A DNA stretch of 64,000 nucleotides from contig JAFEMH010002435.1 of NCBI GenBank assembly GCA_022495995.1, forward strand, positions 1-64,000, written 5' to 3'. This stretch comes from Adenophora triphylla var. japonica. Taxonomy: Eukaryota > Streptophyta > Magnoliopsida > Asterales > Campanulaceae. This document shows positions 13,076 through 22,692 of the stretch, in pieces. The position numbers and the translations under genes were made by a program. The notes under the pieces are model-generated. The model saw only the letters and a program-made list of their open reading frames with translations, was not told the origin of the DNA and made no database searches. The stretch's first letter is position 1. Each line of letters opens with the position of its first letter.

Positions 13076-13115
13076 GCCGTGTGGCCTCTTTTGCCCCCGT
13101 CTCATGCCGGGCGGC
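13076..13115 (-). promoter_or_regulatory. Doublet GCCGTGTGGC / GCCGGGCGGC upstream of antisense gene 1
   Basis: Two related sites at 13076-13085 and 13106-13115, 30 bp apart, 148-187 bp upstream of ATG 12928. Each is followed by CCTCTTTTGCC or TTCTTTTGCC, as at the gene 2 doublet and similar to CTTCATTGGC in the LTR. An AT-rich stretch TGATTTTAAAATAATC (13041-13056) sits about 20-30 bp nearer the gene. Confidence 0.55.
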
Positions 13116-13544
13116 TTCTTTTGCCCTAAGCAGAAATTACAGCTTTGCCCCTGGACTTTCCACTTAGGCATATAATTCCTGTTATCCTTTAACTAGGATA
13201 ACGTCGTTTCTCGAAAGATATCCGTTATCTCCTAAGCAAATAGACTTTTCTCCCCAGTCGCCTCCGTTACTTCCGTTATAACGGAATGACGCCAGGTGAA
13301 AACCTCCGAATTGTCGAAATCCAAACTTTAGCTACCTCTATCACAAATTGAGAAGTACGCTCAAGTTTTTCAAACTTAAGCTACCTCTATCACGGATAGT
13401 GAAGTACGCTCAAGTTCTCCAAACTTCAGCTACCTCTATCTCCTCGATAGTGACGTAAGCTCTAGTTTCCTCAGGTGACAACCTCTATTAATTGTCAAAA
13501 CCTCAAGGATCCTAGACATCGTTCCTAACTATCTAGTGATGCTT

Positions 13545-13588
13545 GAACTACGATCAAGGCTTGATTCCTCCGGGATACGTAGGTAGCC
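13545..13588 (+). other. 3' UTR cruciform module, A copy 1
   Basis: GAACTACG, then GGCTTGATTCCTCCGGGAT, then ACGTAGGTAGCC. Outer stem CTACG/CGTAG; inner ATTCC/GGGAT with a 3-base loop and one G-U pair. Confidence 0.7.
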
Positions 13589-13812
13589 TTTCATAAAAGG
13601 CCCAGCCATCCGACCACTTTGGTCACCCTGTTCCTTCATCGCTCCTCAGTGGTGAAGTAGCTCCTCATAGAGGTCCAGATATCCGACCACATCGGTCACT
13701 TCTAGCATATCCCCAGTAGGATCAGTTGCTTGACCTCCTAGGTCACTTTCTCTTCTATTTTCCCAGCAAGAGACCAGTTTTCTCTTCGCCTTTCCTTAGC
13801 GGATCTTATTCT

Positions 13813-13855
13813 GAACTACGGCCTGGCTTGATTCCTCTGGGATACGTAGGTAGCC
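13813..13855 (+). other. 3' UTR cruciform module, A copy 2
   Basis: Same design as copy 1, with TTCCTCTGGGAT in the inner hairpin; both stems are retained. Confidence 0.65.
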
Positions 13856-13910
13856 TACTTTAGGTTCAGCCAATTCGTCACATGTGACACCCCTTTTCCC
13901 AGTGGATTCC

Positions 13911-13956
13911 GAACTACGATTATGGCTTGATTCCCACTCGGAATACGTAGGTAGCC
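13911..13956 (+). other. 3' UTR cruciform module, A copy 3
   Basis: The inner hairpin is ATTCC-CACTC-GGAAT, fully Watson-Crick: the G-U pair of the other copies is A-U here and the loop differs, which supports selection on pairing. Confidence 0.65.
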
Positions 13957-14294
13957 TCCCAAAGGTTCAGCCACTCGACCACTTTGGTCACCCAATCCGT
14001 CTCGGCATTCGCCAGATCGGATCCTTTTCTATCGACAACCCCACTTGCCCTGCAAGTGACGTTGCCGAGGGGCTTCTGTAAGTACCCAAATCTGGCTCAT
14101 GCCTTTCGGTTAAGTTTTCCGGCAATTCCCCGGACTTTCCTAAAGTTCAGAAGCAATTCCGGAACTGTTTCGAACCTTCCGAGGGGTGAAGGGACTGCTT
14201 CAAATTAAAAAAGCACGTTTTCCTTAATATGGAAATCCTTCTAGAAAGGCCACCTTGCATGATTCTAGAAAAATGCTGAGTCATACAGGATAAT

Positions 14295-14335
14295 GCCGCA
14301 CGGCTGCATTAGGAGGGAACTCCTAGCCGCACGGC
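14295..14335 (+). promoter_or_regulatory. LTR doublet GCCGCACGGC, element A
   Basis: Two exact copies at 14295-14304 and 14326-14335, 31 bp apart, ending 24 bp before the TATA box. Same doublet as upstream of both antisense genes. Confidence 0.65.
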
Positions 14336-14359
14336 TTCATTGGCGATTTCCAGACTGCC

Positions 14360-14367
14360 TATAAATA
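14360..14367 (+). promoter_or_regulatory. TATA box of element A LTR
   Basis: TATAAATA in the context CTGCCTATAAATAGAGG, conserved in both B LTRs. Marks the U3/R boundary a few tens of bases downstream. Confidence 0.75.
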
Positions 14368-14689
14368 GAGGCCTCCTCTACCCATTTTGAGATAACAATT
14401 TCCAGCACCAAAGCTCTACCAAAATATCCCTACGAAAATCAGGAAGCTGAGAGTGCCAAGAAGCCACCTCCCTCCTCCTTGAAGCCTCCAAAAGTTGGTC
14501 CTTCCACTAGGCAAACTCCAAAGAAGAAGAGGTCACCACCATTGGTAACCTCTCACCCCCTTATCTTGCATTATACTTGTTATATGTTATTCTTGCTCCT
14601 TGCATTTACATATTGCTATATATATTGCTTGGTATTTGATATATTGTTGCTAAAGATCATATCTTTGAACATATAAATCATATCCCCTT

Positions 14690-15070
14690 CCCCTTTGCAT
14701 CCTTTGCATTAACATAAGCATCTTTTGCTCATAAAAATGTAGTCTTTGCATTAAAGGTGCATCCTTTGCACCTAAAAATCTCTTTTTTACAATAAAAATG
14801 CATCCTTTGCATATAAAAATCATTTCTTTACATTAAAGGTGCATCCTTTGCACCTAAAACCCATTTTCATACATAAAGATGCATCCTTTGCATTAAAAGT
14901 CATTGCTTTACCTTAAAGTAGCATCCTTTGCTTTTCAAAATGTAGTCTTTATGCATCCTTTGCATATAAAACACTATTTTTCCACATAAAAATGCATCCT
15001 TTGCATTAAAAATCCTTTCTTTACATAAAAAGCATCCTTTGCAAAACAAATAGCATCCTTTGCACCCCAA
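14690..15070 (+). repeat. GCATCCTTTGCA repeats within LTR (A)
   Basis: About a dozen or more interspersed copies of GCATCCTTTGCA separated by A-rich linkers of variable length. The same patch occurs in the two B LTRs. Confidence 0.75.
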
Positions 15071-16311
15071 ATGTCATATTTTCATTAAAAATGTCATTTT
15101 TAACATGCATTCCCCTAGTCCCCAATTGGTACTTGATGCATCATTTGGAACGGACCGGTGTAAAGATCCTATCTTTACAGCGTTTCTTCCATTAAAGGTG
15201 CCATAATCTCTTTAGAAAGGGATAGACTTTGAACCCTATATCTCCGATTATCACTTGAGACGAGCATGATAGCCCCTATATAAGCTCAATCGTCTCAAGA
15301 TGTAGGATTGATGGGCTAAGGTCACTCCTTTCTAAAGAATCCCATTTTGGACTATAAAAGAGAGTCCTTCTCTCGATCACGCAAGACCCAAGGTCAAATA
15401 GCGATGATCACAAGTCCAAGATGAGGACGGGATCAAAGTCCCGAACACATAAAAATCCAAGGAATCCCGAGCGATAACCAACTAAATGGTTTATACGTCC
15501 GGAAGACAACTTGGAACATTCCCCCCCCCCTTCTTTTCAACACATGCACACAAGAAAGCACTCAAGCAAGCACGAAAAATGGAATCTAGGGAGACTTGCT
15601 ACGGCAAGGCACCTTGGGTGAACGACGATCCGTTCTTCCCAAGGGGTAACTTAACCTCCGAACCCTAAATCCTTTTTTTCAAAGTTTTGAGGAAATCAAA
15701 ATGGCGTGGCGACTCCGTTTTTCAAATTAAATCGGATGTTTTCAAACTCGAGTGAATCCAATCTAAAAACACAAAAAAATAGAATTTGGGCACACATTCA
15801 CACCCCGGAGGGTCAACAACGCATAGTTCAGCTCTGGCAACCACTGTTGTGCACTGACGTTCGAACAGCTGGGTCAATCCATAAACTACCTCCCCACGGA
15901 GGCACCCAAGCCAGTATCCTGGGACAGAATCCGGAAAGCTGCCGAATCCCCAGGGAATGCATCCACAGTCAACGAATTGAGGAAAGACATATGGCTCTAT
16001 GCTACGACGAATCCTCCTCTGACTATGGCTCAGCTCAGAGCGGCCTGTTCAGAAGAAACCAAGCCTGATGTCAGCGTCTTGACCCGATCGAGTCAAATCC
16101 ATGCATTACCACCTAAGGCCACTAAAAAGCCGACGGAGCCAGAACCGCAACCCGGCCTGCCCGAAGACACAAGTTCCATGAAAGAGGACCCGATCCTCAC
16201 TCAGCTCAAGCAGACCCAGGCGAACATTTCCCTTTGGTCCCTGCTCACATCCTCATATCCTCACAAGCTCAAGCTAGAGGAGAGTCTGGCCCGTACCATG
16301 GTCCCCGTGGA

Positions 16312-17128
16312 TAGGGCTGTTACACGTCGCGAGCCTGTTCGAGCTCGGCTCGGGCTTGGCTCGAAAAAAGCTCGAGTTCGAGTGGGCTCGAGTTGAACTC
16401 GAGCTCGAACCGATTTTTAAGCTCATCATTTTTTCGAGCTCGGCTCGTGTTCTGCTCGTATGTTCGACGAGCTTTGTTCGAGATCGACTCGTTTGAGCTC
16501 GACTCGGGCTCGGCTCGTTAAAAGCTCGAATGAATTTTAGTATATACTCCCTCCGTCCCATCCGAGTGTACACTTATTTCCCTTTTGGTCCGTCCCAGCC
16601 GAGTGTGAACTACCAAAAATGGAAAAGGTTTTAATATTTTATATTCTCCATACCCCACCCACTCATTAACTCCACTCATTCTCCACCATACAATTTATTC
16701 AACCAACCTACTATTAACTCCACTCATTCTCTCTCTTCATTTCCTACCACACATTTTCATTATCTTAATAGTATTTCTTAGTTTGTGTGCCCAAAATCTT
16801 GGTACACACTTGGGTGGGACGGAGGGAGTATATATATATATGTATAAGCTCGTTTAGGCTCGAGTTCGATTACAACTCGAATTAGGGCTCGATAAAGCTC
16901 GTTTGATTTCAGATTTTTTTCAAAAAATAAGTCGAAGCTCGAGCTCGGCTCGTTAATACTCGAGTTCGAGCAGCTCGCGAAAAGCTCGAAACTTGATTCG
17001 AGCCGAGTTCGAACAGGAATTCTGGGCTCGAGCTCGAGCTCAAGAAAAGCTCGAGCTCGTTTAAAAGTTATCGAGCTCGAGCTCGAAACATCAAAAGCTC
17101 GGCTCGGCTCGGCTCGTTTACAGCCCTA
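16312..17128. mobile_element. hAT-like MITE (817 bp) in C gag
   Basis: Terminal inverted repeats TAGGGCTGTTA / TTTACAGCCCTA. Flanked by an 8-bp target duplication with one mismatch: CCCGTGGA (16304-16311) and CCCGTAGA (17129-17136). The interior is made of GAGCTCG and GGCTCG words on both strands. No coding capacity. 8-bp duplications and this TIR type fit hAT elements. Confidence 0.8.
16547..16828. mobile_element. Stowaway-like (Tc1/mariner) MITE (282 bp)
   Basis: Perfect 14-bp inverted termini CTCCCTCCGTCCCA / TGGGACGGAGGGAG with TA on both sides. Inserted inside the hAT-like MITE, so it is the youngest of this trio. Confidence 0.85.
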
Positions 17129-17286
17129 CCCGTAGACGCAACTCCAGACAAAGTAATTCAGATGATCGGCAACATCCACTACGGCAACATTATCACCTTC
17201 ACAGATTTGGACCTGCCAAAATTTGGGGCTGATCACAATGAGCCCTTTACATCAGAGTCCAGCTGGAAGAGCGCCGCCTTCCCCGT

Positions 17287-18588
17287 GTGTTGGTAGACGG
17301 AGGTTCCGGAATGAACGTCTTGCCCGCCAAGATGATGGACCTGCTTAACATCAAGCTTACAGATCTGAAGCCTTCAGTCCACACTGTCAAGGCCTATGAC
17401 TCCACTTCCCATACAGTTCTCGAGGTTGCTACTCTAAATATCTGGTTCGGCAAGCGGATGATCCCTACCGAATTCCAAGTGTTGGACATTCCAATCACTT
17501 TCACAGCCATCCTGGGGCGACCCTGGCTGCATAAGATGAATGGCGTGGCATCCACCCTTCATCAGTGTGTCAAGTTCATGCAAGGCAACAAGCTAACCAC
17601 AGTCTACGGAGACAGAGTCACCACCGAGGGGACCAGCACCAACGGCATTCCAGTGTTAGAAATCAAGCATGATGACGATATGGCATTAACTGGATTCACT
17701 CTGGAGACCTCCAAGATCCAAATATGCAACGTGGACCTTCCACTGTTTCAAGACAAGATTCCTCCCGCCATGAAGATGATGAAACTCATGAACTTCATCC
17801 CGGGACTGGGGCTCGGCAAAAGGTTACAAGGCCAACACCAACTCATCAAAGTCAAGGACCACACCACGGTCCAGGGGCTCGGTTATGTGCCAACACCAGC
17901 TGACATCAGGGAAAACAAAAGGCTCGCCCGCACCAAGGCAGCAGCCCGCCTAAGGGGAACCTCCAACGGCACACCCAACCTCCGACCTTACAGTTTCAAC
18001 CTCGCTCATTACTTCACCAAGGGAACCGACAGCAGAACTGAGGGGACCGACAGCGAAACCGACAGCAGAACTGAGGGGACCGAAAATGGAACTGATGAAG
18101 ATGAGAAAGAAGCAGGGAAAGTTCGCACAGAGACTACAGAAAGGATGGAAAAGCTAGCACGGGACCTCAAGCGTTTCAGAGGACTCAAGGCTAATCCGAT
18201 AAGGGGAGCGTTCCTCGACATCACAACTCTACCTGGACCAATTGCCACCACAGTCCGGCACGAGTACACATTCAAGGGAATCCCAGACATAGAAGAGCAA
18301 CTCGAGACACTCTTCATGGGAAGCAGACTGTTCGGGTCAGCCGCCGAGGCCACATTCGAGACAGTAACTCCAAAGCAGAAGGAACCAGAATTCATAGAAG
18401 ATGCTCTCAGTGGACCCGCTCTACAGAGTCTTTTTGAAGAAGTCATAGAGGTGCCAAACCTGATTGACCTGGGCTCCGAAAACAGCATGATTGCCATGAT
18501 TGGGACAGCAGAAGCCAAGCCTCTCAACCCTCAAACCCTCATCAAGCATCCAGCAATGCCACTGAAGAACTGGGTAACTTTCACCTGA
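17287..18588 (+). pseudogene. Protease and G-patch-like region of C pol
   Basis: Opens with VLVDGGSGMNVLPAKMM, the retropepsin active-site segment in the DGGS form, followed by the flap/core region (TEFQVLDIPITFTAILGRPW). Around residues 175-215 FIPGLGLGKRLQGQHQL resembles a G-patch, as in other Tat elements. Then comes a linker with repeated TDSRTEGTDSE and an N-terminal RT extension. The frame is the same as the RT stretch at 18610; a TGA at 18586-18588 splits them. The protease cleaves gag-pol. Otherwise well preserved. Confidence 0.8.
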
Positions 18589-18609
18589 CCAAGGGCAAGC
18601 CAGGCAGAA

Positions 18610-20112
18610 ATGGAAGACAAGCTGGGCCTGCACCCACATCTCCCTAAACCCAGTCTCAAACCCTCTGAGTCAGTCCTTGTTAAAGTCCAGTCCTCTGAGT
18701 CATCCAACGGCCTTACGCCGGAAGACTATGATAATGTAGCCAACCATATATTTCCATTCTCGTTTAATGAAAAGTCTGACCTTTCGGAGTATCCCCTCAT
18801 TGCCACTTTAACAACTGATAAGTTAACAAACAACTTAAAAGACGTTAATAACGAATCAATGGATAAAGAAGCAGACACATTAAATGAACAATACATTAAA
18901 GAAGTTCTCAAGTGTGTAGTAGACCAAGAGGACAATCGGGCCCAAGCTGCCGAAGAGGTTATGACCAAAGTGAACCTGGGGTCAGTGCAAGAGCCTAAAG
19001 AGACACAAGTGGGCAGTTTCTTCGCCAATGCAGAAAAAGAAGCCCTGATAAATCTCCTCAAGGAGTATGTTGACGTGTTCGCCTGGTCATACCAGGACAT
19101 GCCAGGACTCGATCCCTCGATCATGGAGCACAGAATTCCCCTGGATCCAGAATCCAAGCCTGTCAAACAGAAATTGCGCAAGATCAAGCCAGAGTGGTCC
19201 TTGCAAGTGAAAGAAGAAATTGAGAAAATGCTCCGAGTTGGTTTCATCAGAGTGATTGAGTACCCGACCTGGCTCTCCAACATCGTGACGGTCACCAAGG
19301 CCAATGGAAAGGTCAGATGCTGTGTGGATTTTCGGGATCTCAATAAGGCCAGCCCTAAAGATGATTTCCCACTGCCCAACATCGACATGCTAGTCGACAC
19401 CACGGTAAATTTCGAGGTAAAGTCCTTCGTGGATGGGTTTGCCAAATACAACCAGATCAAAATGTCCGAGGAAGATCAAGCCAAGACTGCTTTCACCACT
19501 CCGTGGGGGACATACTGCTACACGGTCATGTCGTTCGATCTGAAGAACGCTGGGGCTACTTACCAGCGGGCTGCAACAGCCCTCTTCCACGACATGATTC
19601 ACAAGGAAATCGAAGTATATGTCGACGACATGATCATCCACTCTAGAGGATCAGACATGCAGCACATGACAGATCTGAGAAAGTTCTTCAACAGACTCAG
19701 AAAGCACTCCATGCGATTGAACCCTGCGAAGTGCACCTTCGGCGTCAAACGAGGCAAAGTACTGAGGTACATGGTTACAGAAGGAGGTATCAAAGCCGAT
19801 CCCAAGAAAATCAAGGCCATCATCGACATGAAGCCGCCACAGACCCTAACAACAGTGAAAAGTTTCATGGGAAGACTTCAGTACATCAGTCGCTTCATCA
19901 ACCAGCTGACATCTCTCTGCGAGCCAATGTTCAAACTGATGAAGAAGAATGCCGACATCAAATGGGACTCCGAGTGCCAGACAGCTTTCGAGAAAATCAA
20001 GACATACTTGGTGAATCCTCCAATCCTGTGCCCGCCACATGAGGACAAGCCACTACTCCTGTATCTGACAGTAACATATACGTCAATCGGAGCAATGCTG
20101 GCACAAGAATAG
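18610..20112 (+). pseudogene. Reverse transcriptase of element C
   Basis: A 500-codon open stretch. FAWSYQDMPGLDP and HRIPLDPESKPVKQ lead into RT fingers and palm: NIVTVTKANGKVRCCVDFRDLN, then YQRAATALFHDM and the catalytic EVYVDDMIIHS with YVDD at about 19618-19629. The thumb follows (RLNPAKCTFGV, SFMGRLQYISRFI), and the first RNase H begins (LLLYLTVTYTSIGAML). It stops at TAG 20110-20112 after AQE, where related elements read through, so this is one point mutation in an otherwise intact domain. Confidence 0.88.
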
Positions 20113-21170
20113 AAAGATTCCAAAGTTGAGCATGCAATCTACTTCGTAAGCCGAAAGCTTCAGGGAAGTGAACTCAGCTACTCAGCATTAGAGAAAACTT
20201 GTACCGCCTTGATATGGGTAGTCGGGAAACTGAAACACTACATGCAGTCACATTCAGTGATCCTGGTCTCCAAAATGGACCCCGTCCGATATCTCTTTGA
20301 CAAGCCATCCCTGAGACTAGCCAAGTGGTCATTCTTCCTGGCTGAGTTTGACATCAAGTACATGGTCAGAAATTCAACGAAGGGCAGAGTAATGGCAGAT
20401 CAACTGGCAGACTTCCCAAGCAGTAAACCCAAGGGTCCTGATCCGCAATTTCCGGACGACGGAATCTTTTCACTCGACAGCGCAAACCGCTGGCAACTCT
20501 TCTTCGATGGGGCAGCCAACAAGAAGGGAAATGGTATTGGAATGCTTCTTGTCGATCCCAAGGACGAGCACACTCCCATAGCCATCAAACTAAATTTTGA
20601 AATAACCAACAATGCGGTAGAGTATGAAGCTTGCGCAGCCGGTCTGGAAGCCGCTCTCGAGCGCAACATCTCAGAACTGGAAGTATACGGAGACTTAGCA
20701 TTAATCATCAATCAAGTGTCCAATGAATGGAAGACGATAGATTCTGGCCTCCAGAAGTACCACACGTACATGGAGGAGCTCATTGCTCAATTAAAGGACA
20801 TCTCTTTCCATTATTTACCAAGAGACAGGAACCGCTTCGCAGATGCCCTGGCAACCCTAGCATCTCTTGTCAAAATTCCCGATGGGAAATCAGTAAAACC
20901 CCTCAGAATAGGCAGACGGGAAACACCCGCTTATTCCTGTGAGATCGAAATAAAAAATGAAACGATCGACGAACCCTGGTACAATCAAATCTACCAGTAC
21001 CTCCAAAATGGAGAAGCTTCCTTCACAAATGAAGATGGAAAATACAAAGAAGGGATCAAAGCCAAAAACATGATGGCATTAAAGCGCCTGGCATCCCATT
21101 TTGTCTTTCTGGGGGGTATGTTGTACAAGAAGCGCCACCAAGGGCCACTCCTTCGGTGTGTAAATAAAGA
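20113..21170 (+). pseudogene. Tandem RNase H modules of element C
   Basis: Same frame as RT. The first module continues with HAIYFVSRKLQGSELSYS, ALEKTCTALIWVV and ADQLADFPS. The second starts at 20491 with WQLFFDGAANKKGNGIGM and has AVEYEACAAGLEAAL, VYGDLALIINQ and RNRFADALATLASL, giving a complete D-E-D-D set. The second, archaeal-type module is a Tat-lineage hallmark. A linker to integrase includes EPWYNQIYQYLQNGE. No stop is seen until 21273. Confidence 0.85.
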
Positions 21171-22247
21171 AAAAGCCAACGAGCTAATGAACGAAGTTCA
21201 CAACGGAACCTGCGGTCCGCACATGAACGCCAGAGCATTGACACAGATCATCCTCCGTATGGGATACTATTAGGTATCAATGGAAACAGACTGCATCCAG
21301 TTCGTCAGAAGCTGCGACAAATGTCAACGGTTCTCCAACCTCAATCACATCCCTCCTCACGAACTCTATTGCATGACTACGCCATGGCCTTTCGCCACAT
21401 GGGGAATCGACGTCATCGGCAAAATCACTCCACCGGGGAGCAATGGTCAAGAGTTTATTCTAGTCGCAGTCGACTACTTCACCAAATGGGTAGAAGCCAG
21501 ATCGTACAAGGTACTGAATTCTAAGAAAGTGGCCGAGTTATCAAAGAGAACATCATGTGCCAATACGGAGTGCCCAATGAGATCTTATCCGACAATGGGA
21601 CCCACTTCGAAGGAGATTGTGACCAACTACTGACCGAATTCAGAGTCACAGGTCACAAGTCTTCTCCCTATAGACTACAGACTAATGGTGCAGTAGAGGC
21701 AGTAAACAAGACTCTCGCAATGATAATCAGAAAGATGACCACCAGAGGTCGGGACTGGCCCGAAAAGCTACATCTAGCCCTCTGGGGATACAGAACATCA
21801 GTCAGAACCGCCACAGGGGAGACTCCGTTCGCACTTACCTACGGAATGGAAGCAATGTTACCCGTGGAATTGGAAATTCCATCCCTCCGAGTCCTCTTGG
21901 AAAATGGGATCAATGAAGTCGAATGGCTACAAAGCCGTCACGACGAACTTGCTCTACTCGACGAGCGCAGATTGAAAGCTATGGAACACACTCGATCCTA
22001 CCAAAGCAGAATGGCTCGAGCATTTGACAAGAAAGTCAAGATCCGAGACATCAGAGAAAGCGACTTGGTGCTAAAGGAAAAGCCTCCTACGCAGACCAAT
22101 CCCTTCGGAAAGTGGGAGCCTACCTGGATAGGACCGTTCGTGGTACAAAGAATCTTCTCCGGAGGAGCCATGAAGTTAGCAGATTTGGACGGAAACCCTT
22201 TCGTTAACCCCGTGAACGAAAGAAAGCTCCGCAGATACTTCATTTGA
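21171..22247 (+). pseudogene. Integrase of element C
   Basis: The zinc finger HHCC is at 21190-21330 (EVHNGTCGPHMN, CDKCQRF), broken by TAG 21271-21273 where A has TGG in the same YYW context. The core has GIDVIGKI, SDNGTHFEGD and NGAVEAVNKTL (D-D-E). A one-base deletion near 21540 moves the frame. The C-terminus (NEVEWLQSRHDELALL, GAMKLADLDGNPF, NERKLRRYFI) ends at 22247. Total damage to C pol: three stops and one frameshift. Confidence 0.87.
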
Positions 22248-22300
22248 GGAAGAGCACGAGTCAACTCTCCTTCCCCATACACCCCCCCTCAGTAAAATTA

Positions 22301-22372
22301 AAGTGCTAAAAGAGTAATACCCAACTGGATACATTTCCGTTAATGATCCAGGTAAAAAACAGGGTCGCACTT
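22301..22372 (+). other. Conserved post-pol segment, element C
   Basis: AAGTGCTAAAAGAGTAATAC, then GGTAAAAAACAGGGTCGCAC; single-copy version of the A 7684-7848 segment, 54 bases after the integrase stop. Confidence 0.7.
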
Positions 22373-22410
22373 CTTTTGTCTTTGTTTTTCTCAAATTCAC
22401 CTGAAGTGTC

Positions 22411-22467
22411 GAACTACGGTGACCTGAGCCCCTTAGTCCAATTGTAAAAGGGGAACGTAGGCAGCCA
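22411..22467 (+). other. Post-pol cruciform motif, element C copy
   Basis: GAACTACGGTGACCTGAG opens and AACGTAGGCAGCC closes. Outer CTACG/CGTAG, inner CCCCTT/AAGGGG. Confidence 0.72.
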
Positions 22468-22692
22468 TCATTGGTTCGGTCTCAAAAAAAAAACAAATAA
22501 GCATCAATTGCTTGTGTTTCGAAAAACTCGTTTCAATTAACCTACAAATTCATTACGGTTAAAACAATCTTTGATGAGTTCAAGCACGATCAACTCTTGA
22601 CTCGCTACACGCTAGCAAAACTACAATAAAACATTAATCAGTTAATGTGTCTGCAATGACAGTGGGTGGATACTCCGGACAGCAAGGTGAAC

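Larger units (their letters stand above)
13130..14076 (+). other. 3' UTR of element A with hairpins and polypurine tract
   Basis: A non-coding region. It contains GTTATCC-N8-GGATAAC (13181-13202), the perfect 16-bp palindrome TTCCGTTATAACGGAA (13271-13286), three imperfect repeats around AGCTACCTCTATC (13330-13470) with CTATC/GATAG stems, and three GAACTACG/CGTAGG modules listed separately. It ends in the purine-rich GCCGAGGGGCTTC just before the LTR. B's 3' UTR aligns with the start and end of this one but carries large arrays between. Confidence 0.7.
1..15802 (+). mobile_element. Tat-type Ty3/gypsy retrotransposon A, 5' end outside window
   Basis: The order is 5' leader (1-1250), gag remnant, RT, two RNase H modules, integrase, a post-pol segment, two minus-strand genes, a 3' UTR and an LTR at 14077-15802. 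Position 1 aligns with 27549 of element B, so the 5' LTR and PBS lie left of the window. Dual RNase H and antisense genes are known traits of Tat-lineage elements. The five bases after the LTR, CCCCG, should be the target duplication, but the partner is not visible. The flanking sequence continues as gag of element C, so A is nested in C. The protease region is missing near 3980-4020. Confidence 0.85.
14077..15802 (+). repeat. 3' LTR of element A (1726 bp)
   Basis: Starts TGTAAGTACCC and ends CATTCACA, matching both B LTRs (25384-27101 and 36514-38237) over its full length. The polypurine tract GCCGAGGGGCTTC abuts its start. No PBS follows its end; host gag of element C resumes instead, so this is a 3' LTR. 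Confidence 0.9.
15803..17286 (+). pseudogene. C-terminal gag of element C, split by a MITE
   Basis: Immediately after A's LTR the sequence carries gag: around 15960-16050 TVNELRKDIWLYATTNPP, then DPILTQLKQTQANISLW and EESLARTMVPVD, which is cut by the hAT-like MITE and resumes at 17137 with ATPDKVIQMIGNIHYGN and LPKFGADHNEPF. D's minus strand has the equivalent (TLVPIDATPDDVV near 49890). A one-base slip near 17280 separates it from the protease frame. Confidence 0.75.

Noticed and set aside
16312..17128. Possible fragment of a coding DNA transposon
   Set aside because: No transposase-like frame; interior is GAGCTCG-type simple words plus the inserted Stowaway-like MITE.
18726..19460. 244-codon minus-strand frame opposite RT
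   Set aside because: Shadow of the conserved RT coding strand; the equivalent frame is not kept in A.
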